A stretch of DNA of 64,000 nucleotides. Source: Verrucomicrobiota bacterium. GTDB taxonomy: Bacteria > Chlamydiota > Chlamydiia > Chlamydiales > Rhabdochlamydiaceae. A model generated the notes under the pieces. That model did not search any database, had not been told where the DNA came from, and was given only the letters and a program-made list of their open reading frames with translations. A program made the position numbers and the translations under genes. The stretch spans positions 1-64,000 of the forward strand of contig JAFEGH010000014.1 of the NCBI GenBank assembly GCA_018240065.1, given 5' to 3'. Shown piece after piece: positions 26,674 through 34,428 of this stretch (within the stretch, counting starts at the first letter, position 1; every line of letters starts with the position of its first letter).

Positions 26674-27063
26674 TTAATATTCCTTGACAAACAGAGCATC
26701 CGCACTCCACGCATTAGGCCTGTCTAAGTTGAAATTAGTAGCCGCCAACTGGAAACCATTGGCTTCCATCCAAGAGAGGACATCGTAGAACAAATATTGA
26801 CCGGCATAAGCTTCCACGAATTCAACCTCCATCCAGATAGCACGAGCGTTCTTAGCCAATTCACTTGCCTTAATCATGTCAAGTTCAAAGCCTTGCATGT
26901 CAAGCCAAAGAAAGTCAACATGATCTACTCCTTCATCATTTGCCCACCAGTGTTTGCTGTTTCTACAAAAGGATGAGGAGTCAATGCAGTGAACGTAAGT
27001 AGAAATATTACATTTCGCAAAGGCATCATAAATCCCTCTCATTAAATTACATGGATTACATCT
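26674..27063 (-). pseudogene. Truncated FkbM-type methyltransferase remnant
   Basis: About 130 codons are open, of which 122 follow an ATG at 27042. The sequence DHVDFLWLDMQGFELDMI and the stretch ending DALFVKEY are the C-terminal half of an FkbM-like domain. The SAM-binding N-terminal half and signal peptide are missing: an in-frame TAG lies at 27064-27066, only 47 bases from the next gene. The rest was presumably deleted when the neighbouring glycosyltransferase genes duplicated or rearranged. Alone it should not bind SAM. Confidence 0.7.
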
Positions 27064-27109
27064 CTAAATTAAACGTCTGCTATTGATTTCATGAAACCTG
27101 ATTTTTGTG

Positions 27110-28024
27110 TCAATGTGCTAGGTTTAAAAGCGGTGATTCTTTTCCTTCCAACCGCTCATAAGGCTTCATATTCCTTATATATCGATCCAATTGACGCTGT
27201 AGTTCTGCATTAACCTTGTTGTCGTTGATAGGATTGATGTTGTTATAGACGTAATTGAGTTCAGTGATAAAATAATGTCTCTCTGCAGCCATTTCCAGCA
27301 TCGGATACATCATCGCCATATCCCCAGTCATGGCAAAGAACTTTCCTTCATAGAGTAGATCCTGCAGAGCGATCTTCTTAAATAGCCAGGCATAGAAAGT
27401 GCGCAAATGAGTGGGGCATTTAAATTGCCTGACAGCATTTTGAGCAATGAGTTCAGGAGGGACAGGCTCGCACCAGTCTATCCTTGGATTGGGGTACTCA
27501 ATAAACGTACCATGAGTCAACCAAACATCCTTGGATGAATAGACCTCATTGACTTTTTGGAGGACCTGATCATCATACAGCCAATCATCCCCATCGACAG
27601 TCACTATGATCTCATCCCCCCTACAGCTATGGATCGCGCGATAGAGGTTCTCCAAAGCCCCACACCGGAACTTGTTATTTACCAATGTGAAGAAGGCTTT
27701 TTCCTGATTGACGAGTTCCTTAAATATTTCCACCTTCTCATCGATATTTTTGGAAAAACTATCATCGAAGGCTATGACCTGCATGGACTGAGGAGAGTAT
27801 ATCCTGGCAAAACTTTCAACGCTCTGAGCCGTTTTATCTGCAGAACAGTCATTGACATAGATAATGCGAAAATTGTGATATTTCTGATTGAGAACACTTT
27901 GGAGGTTTCGAACAAACCATTGCTCATTGTTATAGGAAGGGATGACGACAACGATTTCTTTCTCAATGACTTCCGCTGAGAGAACAGAGCAAACGAACAA
28001 AAGACAAAAAACGAAAACCCTCAT
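27110..28024 (-). CDS. Exported family 2 glycosyltransferase (copy B)
   Basis: 304 residues. The signal peptide is MRVFVFCLLFVCSVLSA, cleaved before Glu18. EIVVVIPSYNNEQWF, IIYVNDCSADKTAQS and VTVDGDDW (DxD region 144-148) define a GT-A fold GT2 enzyme. It closely resembles copy A and, more distantly, copy C at 29979-30806. It starts three bases after the GT6 gene ends, with GGGAG inside the end of that gene, so the two are surely cotranslated. Donor and acceptor sugars cannot be deduced. Confidence 0.87.
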   Translation of the reverse strand: MRVFVFCLLFVCSVLSAEVIEKEIVVVIPSYNNEQWFVRNLQSVLNQKYHNFRIIYVNDCSADKTAQSVESFARIYSPQSMQVIAFDDSFSKNIDEKVEIFKELVNQEKAFFTLVNNKFRCGALENLYRAIHSCRGDEIIVTVDGDDWLYDDQVLQKVNEVYSSKDVWLTHGTFIEYPNPRIDWCEPVPPELIAQNAVRQFKCPTHLRTFYAWLFKKIALQDLLYEGKFFAMTGDMAMMYPMLEMAAERHYFITELNYVYNNINPINDNKVNAELQRQLDRYIRNMKPYERLEGKESPLLNLAH

Positions 28025-28027
28025 CTT

Positions 28028-28768
28028 TTACTCCCTGAATTCCGCATGATTCTTCGTCAGGCAAAGCAGCTTTCTCGGAAAGTCCAATTCCCAATTATCA
28101 GGATAACAATAGGAAGGGCTCAAAATAACCGTGGGCTTGAAATCGATGCAAAAACGGTTCCAATGGCTTTCATCGTGCCAGATGGCAATGATTCCCCGGC
28201 TTAGGTCATCGTTGACCCGACGAGTCGTTTCATAGGTGATATGGTTAAACTCCTCTCGCGACCCCCCAAAAAAACCACCTGCAAAGTAATACTCTCCCTC
28301 ATCTGCCTTTACATAGGCGAGTGAACTCGGATCTGTCTCATAAGTCCCTCTCCTGCCGACATATCCTGGATGAATAGTGGCAACACGCTCCCCCAGAATT
28401 TCATCGCCGACGGTGTCCACAAAAAGCATATCTGCATCGATGGCAAAAAGGTAGTCCTGCTCCGCGAAGAGATCCTTGTTCTGGTAATAGATTGCATTCC
28501 TCATCAGGGTGTCATAAGGCCAGCCCAGTCTTTGCTGGTAGATACGTACGATGTCATCTGCATTTGTAATCCTGTTTCCATCCGCAAAAACGAAGAAAGT
28601 CACTTCCTGGTTGGGACAAAAATACTTTCTTGCCGATTGAATCAACGGATCAACGAACACGTCGTACTTCCCCGTAGCCATGATCAACAGACCCACTTTC
28701 TCTGCCAGGAGATCGCCGATAGCTGAGATAAACACTAGAAGCAATAGAATTCTCGCCTTGTAGCTCAT
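28028..28768 (-). CDS. Exported GT6 glycosyltransferase (ABO blood-group transferase family)
   Basis: 246 residues. A signal peptide (ARILLLLVFISAIGDLLA) precedes a compact GT6 domain. Motifs recalled from human ABO transferase are clear: HPGYVGRRGTYE, DEGEYYFAGGFFGGS (GGFFGG at 164-169), WHDESHWNR (197-205) and KPTVILSPSY. The DxD is FAIDADM (Asp111, Asp113), the vertebrate-type form; most bacterial GT6 proteins are reported to have NxN. The residue matching ABO position 268 is Gly, as in the A-type GalNAc transferase, while the 266 position is Ala. GT6 enzymes add alpha-1,3-GalNAc or Gal to galactose, often alpha-1,2-fucosylated. GAGGA precedes the ATG. Confidence 0.88.
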   Translation of the reverse strand: MSYKARILLLLVFISAIGDLLAEKVGLLIMATGKYDVFVDPLIQSARKYFCPNQEVTFFVFADGNRITNADDIVRIYQQRLGWPYDTLMRNAIYYQNKDLFAEQDYLFAIDADMLFVDTVGDEILGERVATIHPGYVGRRGTYETDPSSLAYVKADEGEYYFAGGFFGGSREEFNHITYETTRRVNDDLSRGIIAIWHDESHWNRFCIDFKPTVILSPSYCYPDNWELDFPRKLLCLTKNHAEFRE

Positions 28769-28802
28769 GAAGTCCTCGAAGTAATAAAATTTTCATCAGT
28801 CA

Positions 28803-28831
28803 CTTTTAGAGTATGGACTAGAAAAGGTCAA
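28803..28831 (-). promoter_or_regulatory. Promoter of the GT6-GT2 pair
   Basis: On the minus strand: TTGACC (28831-28826), 17 bases, TAAAAG (28808-28803). The predicted start is about 28 bases before the GT6 ATG. The same 249-base gap has a perfect 8-bp hairpin at 28934-28953 without a T run. Confidence 0.45.
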
Positions 28832-29017
28832 CCGGTATTAGGGAGTGTACTCAAAAGTTGCAAGTAGGCTATCTGTATCCTTATTTTTCATGCTAAAACG
28901 CCCTTTTGGAGTAGCTCAAGTCCTTGGTGGGACATACTCAGGACGCTGAGTATCTCAACTAGAGATCGGCTTGCAGTCCTGCTCTTGCTGGAGGTAACGC
29001 TAATTAAAGAAGATCAT

Positions 29018-29971
29018 CTAATTCCCGTCCCAGGGAATATTGTCATAATCTGTCATATCGGCAGGATAAGGCTCAGCGTAATTTGGCTCGACGAGCACCC
29101 ACTCCGGCAGATAAAAACTATTGGGCTGTATTAATGGAAAGGCGAATAAATCAGGATGCATCAAACTCGTCGGTGCAATGACGATCTTATCCGGATTCTT
29201 GTTTAGGTAGGCTGCCCACCAGGAAAATGTGGAGTTGGGCATGATCTGGTGCTTCATCATGGACATCAGAAAGAAGTCTTCAATCTCATCATTCCCCTCA
29301 ATGAATACGCAGGGACGCTTAAGCTTAGGAAAATGCTTTTTGCACCAGTTGATCCTGTCTGAAAAGATCACGAAAATGGTGTCTGGAGGGAACATTGACA
29401 TGGCCTTTGCGTAATACTCCATCCCCATGAAGGGATGCATTTTTGAGGCGTGGAGTCTTGCGTTGAAGGTGCGCACATGGACGCCGACTGTATTAGGGTG
29501 GGAGATCAGCTTGCTGTATTTCTGGTCAAGATAGCTAAGGATCGAGTCAGATGGGGCGAATACTTCGAGGAGCCTATCCCGATGGTGGTGAAATCTGCGC
29601 CAGGCTTGAAAATACCCGATAAGCCTCTGGTCCGGCCTGAAAGGGAGGTCCTCTGAGCTAAACCAGCTGATTTCCTGATAGGATGTTGAAAATGGACGGG
29701 GAGGTGAAGAGCTGTCCAGCCGAAAGAAGATCTTATGGCGATGAACGGGAAGATGGTAGTTGGAATTGTTGAGATCGGGAAACACAGGGATCGCGCCATG
29801 ATCCCAAGCATAGGCCAGCGTCGTCGAGATTTCGTAAAGCTGGTTGCCAAGGCCCCCTTTTATGTCGCAAGTGACGTAAGGGACATCATCCTCGTAGGAG
29901 GAGTCTGAGAGCAATCTCGATGGAGAGGCTGCAGATAGTAGAATGGATAGAAACACAAGTGTCCGTCTCAT
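29018..29971 (-). CDS. Exported GT11 alpha-1,2-fucosyltransferase-like protein
   Basis: 317 residues from the ATG at 29971, which has GAGG six bases upstream. A hydrophobic signal sequence (RRTLVFLSILLSAASPSRLL) leads into the GT11 domain. Its motifs are KGGLGNQLYE (39-46 region), VGVHVRTFN (in place of the usual HxRRxD) and MPNSTFSWWAAYL (NSTFSWW at 246-252). The family transfers fucose from GDP-fucose to O-2 of galactose, making the H determinant. Loss of the second Arg and the acidic residue from the donor motif may alter activity. It follows GT2 copy C by seven bases and precedes the GT6-GT2 pair. Confidence 0.85.
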   Translation of the reverse strand: MRRTLVFLSILLSAASPSRLLSDSSYEDDVPYVTCDIKGGLGNQLYEISTTLAYAWDHGAIPVFPDLNNSNYHLPVHRHKIFFRLDSSSPPRPFSTSYQEISWFSSEDLPFRPDQRLIGYFQAWRRFHHHRDRLLEVFAPSDSILSYLDQKYSKLISHPNTVGVHVRTFNARLHASKMHPFMGMEYYAKAMSMFPPDTIFVIFSDRINWCKKHFPKLKRPCVFIEGNDEIEDFFLMSMMKHQIMPNSTFSWWAAYLNKNPDKIVIAPTSLMHPDLFAFPLIQPNSFYLPEWVLVEPNYAEPYPADMTDYDNIPWDGN

Positions 29972-29978
29972 GCAGGCC

Positions 29979-30806
29979 TCAATAGGGAGATTCAATGGGG
30001 TCATATCTGTCTTTGGCTCGAATGACATTTTCCAGATGGCGCTGCAGATCGCGGTGCAGCTTATTATCATTCAGAGGGGTGGCTACATTGTAAACGTAGA
30101 GCTGGTAGGGAATATACCGGCTATGCGTAGCGGACATTTCCAGCATGGGGAACATAAATGCCAGATCCCAAGTCACTGAGAAAAATTTGCCGTCATAGAG
30201 AAGATCCTCCCTGTTGATCTTTTGAAACAGCCCGGCGTAAAAAGTCCGCAGATGGGTCGTGACCCAGTCGTAACTTCGGTAGCATCGATCCGCAATGACC
30301 CACCAGGGGAGCTCCCGAGCTCCAAATCCAGCGCCCGAGGGATAGGAGTCGTACTGCCCGTATGTCATCCATACATTCGGATCGGAATAGGCATTGGAAA
30401 GAATCTGAAGCACATTCTCGCCATAAAACCAATCATCCCCATCAAGCGTCACCACAATTTCGGAGGGATCGCACATCCAGACGGCAGAATAGATATTCGC
30501 AAGGGCGCCTACCCGCTGCTTGTTCTGGATCAAAGTGACTCTGTGCTCAGCGTCCTTTTCCAGAAGGTAGTCCGCTACCAGGCCTCCGGTGCCGTCAGGA
30601 GAATTGTCATCCAGGTAAATCACCCGATAATTTTCATAGTTCTGCCTTAGGACAGAATCCAGATTGGGCTGGTACCAGTCTTTATTGTTGTAGGAGGGAA
30701 TGACAATGACAAACGCCTTCTCCTCAGAGAAAGCCGCTGTCGTAAGGAAAAAAGAAAGGCAGGAAGCAAACAGCAGTGGCAAACAGTGCAGCAGTTTCAA
30801 TCTCAT
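29979..30806 (-). CDS. Exported family 2 glycosyltransferase (copy C)
   Basis: 275 residues. The signal peptide ends TAAFS/EE near residue 27. FVIVIPSYNNKDWY, VIYLDDNSPDGTGG and VTLDGDDW (DGDDW at 122-126) mark a GT-A fold GT2 enzyme. It is more divergent from copies A and B than they are from each other, although the C-terminal half keeps the same THLRTFYA and NDNKL segments. A strong ribosome-binding site (GAGGAG) precedes the ATG. It is the first gene of the glycosylation island. Confidence 0.87.
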   Translation of the reverse strand: MRLKLLHCLPLLFASCLSFFLTTAAFSEEKAFVIVIPSYNNKDWYQPNLDSVLRQNYENYRVIYLDDNSPDGTGGLVADYLLEKDAEHRVTLIQNKQRVGALANIYSAVWMCDPSEIVVTLDGDDWFYGENVLQILSNAYSDPNVWMTYGQYDSYPSGAGFGARELPWWVIADRCYRSYDWVTTHLRTFYAGLFQKINREDLLYDGKFFSVTWDLAFMFPMLEMSATHSRYIPYQLYVYNVATPLNDNKLHRDLQRHLENVIRAKDRYDPIESPY

Positions 30807-30958
30807 GACGTCTCCTCAGTGGCAATTGCGGCAAATCGGTGGTGAAGACACATAAAGAAAAAAACATAACTCATCACAGGAAATTTGAGAAAGCATCAAA
30901 TCTCATGCTCAAGCAGTAAGGATTTTGCTCGATCGGGCGGTATAGAGAAGAAAATCGC

Positions 30959-30995
30959 CTGAAAAGAAAAGCCCTCGCTTTAGAAACGAGGGCTT
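30959..30995 (-). terminator. Intrinsic terminator of the MESH1-like gene
   Basis: On the minus strand, a 9-bp stem (30995-30987 with 30977-30969) and nine-base loop are followed by TTTTCTTTTC. Confidence 0.85.
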
Positions 30996-31019
30996 AAGTA
31001 GAGAGAAACTAGAGGCTAA

Positions 31020-31823
31020 TTACTTGGAGGCCTGCTGTTTTTCCCAATAAGTGTTGATAACATCATCGACTGCTTCGGAAAGCTTGTCGTTTGCCTTGGG
31101 AAGGCGGTCGACGACCGATTGCGCCCACTCATAATAGCGGTCAATGCGGGTCTGCGTCCAATCGGCTGGCGGCGCTCTAAGGAGGTCGTTGAGGTTATAC
31201 AGTTTGTCGGCGAGCTTGATCTGCGCGGCGCCTTTGGATTTATGGGAGGCGTTGATCACCTGGAGGCGTTTACGGGCTTCCTTGGCAAGGGATTTGTCGT
31301 CGGTGACTTCGCGGACAAGGTTTGCCACCTGTTTGCCAAACTTGTTTTCGATCTCTTCAAAGGTCGTTTGAGTGTCTTCGACGGTGTCATGCAAGAGAGC
31401 GCCCAGGATCACGGCTGAGTCTCTGACCTCACCGATCTCCATGAGGTTGTTGGCAACACCGATCGGGTGGGAGATGTAAGGAGTTTTTTCAGGGTTCTTG
31501 CGGGTCTGCAGACGGTGTTTTTCAGCAGCGAATTCCACTCCGGCGCAGATCTCCTGCACTTCATGGGCGGTCATGCTTTTTTCTTTATGGTAGGCGTTGT
31601 TGAGCACATCGGCGAGCGTCTCAAAATTCTTCATGACGACTTTGTCGTTATGGGCTAGCTCGGCAAGCTTCTGTTTAGTTTCCTCAAGAAGGCACTGCAC
31701 GGAATCCTCTACGTCGCATTCTTCAGTTTGGCAGATGGAGACTTTGGGTTTCTCTTCGGAAGCGGTTAAACCTGATGCAGCCATCGTCAAAGCAGCTAGG
31801 AAAGGCAGTATGTTTTTCTTCAT
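31020..31823 (-). CDS. Exported MESH1-like HD-domain hydrolase
   Basis: 267 residues. An N-terminal signal peptide (KKNILPFLAALTMAASGLTA, cleaved before Ser22) is followed by a short linker with three Cys. The HD domain matches the hydrolase half of RelA/SpoT and closely resembles animal MESH1: EKHRLQ (His103), TPYISHPIGVA (His119), GALLHDTVEDT (His145-Asp146), VREVTDDK, and KLADKLYNL (Asp206). No synthetase domain is present. MESH1-type enzymes remove the 3'-pyrophosphate of ppGpp, and human MESH1 dephosphorylates NADPH. Export makes a bacterial ppGpp role unlikely and a host or periplasmic substrate more so, which is inference. It has its own ribosome-binding site (GGAGG), a candidate promoter and a terminator. 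Confidence 0.88.
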   Translation of the reverse strand: MKKNILPFLAALTMAASGLTASEEKPKVSICQTEECDVEDSVQCLLEETKQKLAELAHNDKVVMKNFETLADVLNNAYHKEKSMTAHEVQEICAGVEFAAEKHRLQTRKNPEKTPYISHPIGVANNLMEIGEVRDSAVILGALLHDTVEDTQTTFEEIENKFGKQVANLVREVTDDKSLAKEARKRLQVINASHKSKGAAQIKLADKLYNLNDLLRAPPADWTQTRIDRYYEWAQSVVDRLPKANDKLSEAVDDVINTYWEKQQASK

Positions 31824-31844
31824 GATTATCCTCCGTGGTTTTAA

Positions 31845-31873
31845 TAGATAGCGAAGTATAAAGGTTTTAGCAA
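31845..31873 (-). promoter_or_regulatory. Candidate promoter of the MESH1-like gene
   Basis: On the minus strand: TTGCTA (31873-31868), 17 bases, TATCTA (31850-31845). An alternative TATACT box lies at 31860-31855. Only one is likely used. Confidence 0.4.
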
Positions 31874-31915
31874 TAAACTAAAACATATTAAAACTTTTGT
31901 TTAAAGCGACTGGTT

Positions 31916-33277
31916 TTAAGCGGGAACGGAGGAATTCAAACTATCCCTTACCCTGGAAAGAAGGGCTGTCGCATGATCGAGGGCAACGAGCTTGTCTTCT
32001 TCCATAATAAATACTTGATGGGGATGGATAATATCGCAGAGGTTTTTAAGGCTCTCGCATTGAAGGACGATAAAATCGACCTCCGCCAGGGAGGAAAGCA
32101 GGGAGACGAACTCTGCATCGGGATCGTTGTCGCGGACATAGACGATCAGCTTCTTTTCCAGGTCGCGGGAGGCGAGTTTGCGGATAGAGCGGAAGAGAGC
32201 AGTCGACATGCCTCGAGAGCTGTCGAGTCCCAGCACGGTGTAGCGCTTGCCTTTAAGGGCCTGCTGGAGGGCGAAGAGATGCTCTTCATCGAAGATCTTA
32301 TTTTCGACATCATATTCCAGCAAACGCTCTGCCATCTCGGAGAGGTTGATGCGGGCGCATCCCAACCTTTCGATGGCCATTCCGGCCGCGATATTGGCCA
32401 GCTGGGCGCCATATTTGATGTCAAGCTTGTTGGCAATGGCGACGCTGATCATCGAGAGCACGGTATCTCCTGCGCCTGTGACGTCCTTGACCTCTTTGGA
32501 GCGGACAGGGAAATCAAAACGTTGTCCAGCCTTGTTGAATAGCGAAATCCCCGCTTCGGAGCGGGTAATGATGAGCATTTCGACGCCGCAATTTTGTAAA
32601 ATGACGCTGGCGACCTGGTCGAGAGGAGCTTCAGAGGGAAGCTTTGCCGCTGCGTAGGCTTCGGTGAGATTGGGCTTGATGACGGTGGCGCCGTAATATT
32701 TGGAAAAATCATCCCCTTTCGGATCGACGATGACAGGAATTCCTTTCGCCGTCGCCATCTCGATGACTTTTTGGAGCAAGGAGCGCGAGAGGAACCCTTT
32801 TCCATAATCGGACAGAGCGACGATCTGTACCTTGTCCATTAAGGGCGGGAGGCGCTCGAGGACTTCCTCTTCGATCTGTTCAGGAATCGGTGTGACGGTT
32901 TCGAAATCGACGCGAAGAATCTGCTGGGCGTCTGCGATGAGCCTGTTTTTTACAGGTGTCTTATACCCTTTCTGGAGGATGAGATTTTCAATGTCGGCTC
33001 CTTCCCTCTCTAGAGAATCGCGCAGTTCTTCTCCTGCAACGTCATAGCCGACTCTTCCGACCGCGATCACTTTTGCGCCGAGAGAGACAAGGTTGAGGAC
33101 GACGTTTCCGGCTCCCCCGGGAAGGCTTTCTTCTTTTTGGACGTGGAGGACGGAAACGGGGGCCTCAGGCGAGATGCGCTTGACCTTGCCCGTCGTGTAT
33201 GTATCGAGCATAAAATCCCCAATCACCAGTACGCGGACTGGGCTAAATCTGCTCAACATCCCGCTCAGTTTTACCAT
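31916..33277 (-). CDS. hldE: Heptose-phosphate kinase HldE with degenerate adenylyltransferase domain
   Basis: 453 residues. Residues 1-320 form a PfkB/ribokinase-type domain with VLVIGDFMLDTY, PGGAGNVVLNL and the catalytic DVTGAGDTVLS. This matches D-glycero-beta-D-manno-heptose-7-phosphate kinase. The C-terminal ~120 residues lie where HldE carries the heptose-1-phosphate adenylyltransferase. They lack the nucleotidyltransferase HxGH signature: the start reads TVLGLDSSRGMS, while later FIVLQCESLKNL and HPHQVFIME keep the outline of the fold. The second activity is therefore probably lost or supplied elsewhere. The start overlaps the hldD stop by seven bases. Confidence 0.82.
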   Translation of the reverse strand: MVKLSGMLSRFSPVRVLVIGDFMLDTYTTGKVKRISPEAPVSVLHVQKEESLPGGAGNVVLNLVSLGAKVIAVGRVGYDVAGEELRDSLEREGADIENLILQKGYKTPVKNRLIADAQQILRVDFETVTPIPEQIEEEVLERLPPLMDKVQIVALSDYGKGFLSRSLLQKVIEMATAKGIPVIVDPKGDDFSKYYGATVIKPNLTEAYAAAKLPSEAPLDQVASVILQNCGVEMLIITRSEAGISLFNKAGQRFDFPVRSKEVKDVTGAGDTVLSMISVAIANKLDIKYGAQLANIAAGMAIERLGCARINLSEMAERLLEYDVENKIFDEEHLFALQQALKGKRYTVLGLDSSRGMSTALFRSIRKLASRDLEKKLIVYVRDNDPDAEFVSLLSSLAEVDFIVLQCESLKNLCDIIHPHQVFIMEEDKLVALDHATALLSRVRDSLNSSVPA

Positions 33278-34266
33278 CGCTCGTCCTTGAGTAAATAGTT
33301 TCTAACATAGTCGGCCACAGCGTCTTCCACTGTGAACATGCAGGGTTTGAGAACCCCCGTCTTCTGCATGTACTTGCCCATTTCGGCACGAGTGTAATTC
33401 TGATACTGGCCGACAAGATCTCCTGGCATATCGATATATTCGATTTTGGCAGGTTTGTCCAGTGCTTTAAAGACAGCCTTGGCAAGAGCATTCCAGGTTG
33501 TTGTCTCCCCTGTGCCGATATTGAAAATGCCGCCAATCTCATTTTCGAGGAAATTACACGTCATGCGGACCGCGTCTTTGACATAGATGAAATCGCGACA
33601 CTGGTCTCCGTCGCCGAAGTTGACAGGGTCGGAGGACTTGAAAAGACGAATCATCCCCTCTTTCTGGACGACAGGGACCATCTTGTAGACCATCGAGGCC
33701 ATGCGCCCTTTGTGATTCTCATTGGGGCCAAAAACGTTGAAATATTTCAGACCCACGAGCTTCTCGAGGACACCCTGCTGCTTGGCCCAAAGGTCAAAGT
33801 AGTACTTGGAAAATCCGTACAGATTGAGCGGTCTCAATTCTTCGAGGCCCTCATGGTCGTCAACGAATCCAAGCGAGCCGTTTCCATAGGTGGCGGCAGA
33901 GGAGGCGTAGATGAAACGATGGCCGTACTTCATCGCGTACTCAGCCAGGCGCACGGTGTAGCGGAAGTTGTTTTCCATGAGGTAGTTGCCATCGGCCTCC
34001 ATCGTATCGGAGCAGGCGCCCAAATGGATAAATGCCTGGATGTCCCGCTCTTTGCCCTCAAGCCATTTAAAAAGGTCGTTGCGCGACACGAAGTCGACAC
34101 ATTTCTTATTGAGTAGATTTTTCCACTTTTCCGTCTTTTTGATATCGTCGACGAGGAGGAGGTTGGAGAATCCTTTTTCATTGAGGTATTTGGCGGTGCA
34201 GGAGCCGATAAAGCCTGCTGCGCCGGTGACCACGATGAGCTTATCTTTTGAAAGTTTTGATTGCAT
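33271..34266 (-). CDS. hldD: ADP-L-glycero-D-manno-heptose 6-epimerase
   Basis: 331 residues of the extended short-chain dehydrogenase fold. VVTGAAGFIGS (13-23) binds NADP. FIHLGACSDTMEADGNYLM and YASSAATYG, with the LYGFSKY tyrosine-lysine pair, match HldD/RfaD. It epimerises the ADP-heptose that is the donor for lipopolysaccharide inner core. Its presence next to hldE suggests that this organism makes a heptose-containing LPS core, unlike Chlamydia, whose core is essentially Kdo. Confidence 0.93.
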   Translation of the reverse strand: MQSKLSKDKLIVVTGAAGFIGSCTAKYLNEKGFSNLLLVDDIKKTEKWKNLLNKKCVDFVSRNDLFKWLEGKERDIQAFIHLGACSDTMEADGNYLMENNFRYTVRLAEYAMKYGHRFIYASSAATYGNGSLGFVDDHEGLEELRPLNLYGFSKYYFDLWAKQQGVLEKLVGLKYFNVFGPNENHKGRMASMVYKMVPVVQKEGMIRLFKSSDPVNFGDGDQCRDFIYVKDAVRMTCNFLENEIGGIFNIGTGETTTWNALAKAVFKALDKPAKIEYIDMPGDLVGQYQNYTRAEMGKYMQKTGVLKPCMFTVEDAVADYVRNYLLKDERW

Positions 34267-34370
34267 AAGTCCCTGGATTAAATGAATTCGTGGGGCCAGT
34301 TCGAAGACTATAACAAATAGGAGGAAATTCCTACCAGTGCTCGGTTTAAAATGAAAATGGGATGGAGGGA

Positions 34371-34409
34371 GAAAAAAAACGCGAAAGGAAGGATGCCCCT
34401 CCTTTCGCG
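34371..34409 (-). terminator. Intrinsic terminator of the ribosomal-protein operon
   Basis: On the minus strand, CGCGAAAGGA (34409-34400) pairs with TCCTTTCGCG (34389-34380) and is followed by eight T. It closes the prs-to-rplI operon. Confidence 0.88.
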
Positions 34410-34428
34410 ATATAGAAAAATACGTCCG

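Noticed and set aside
28845..28875. GGGAGTGTACTCAAAAGT-like stretch resembling an insertion-sequence end
   Set aside because: No partner inverted repeat or transposase fragment could be found nearby.
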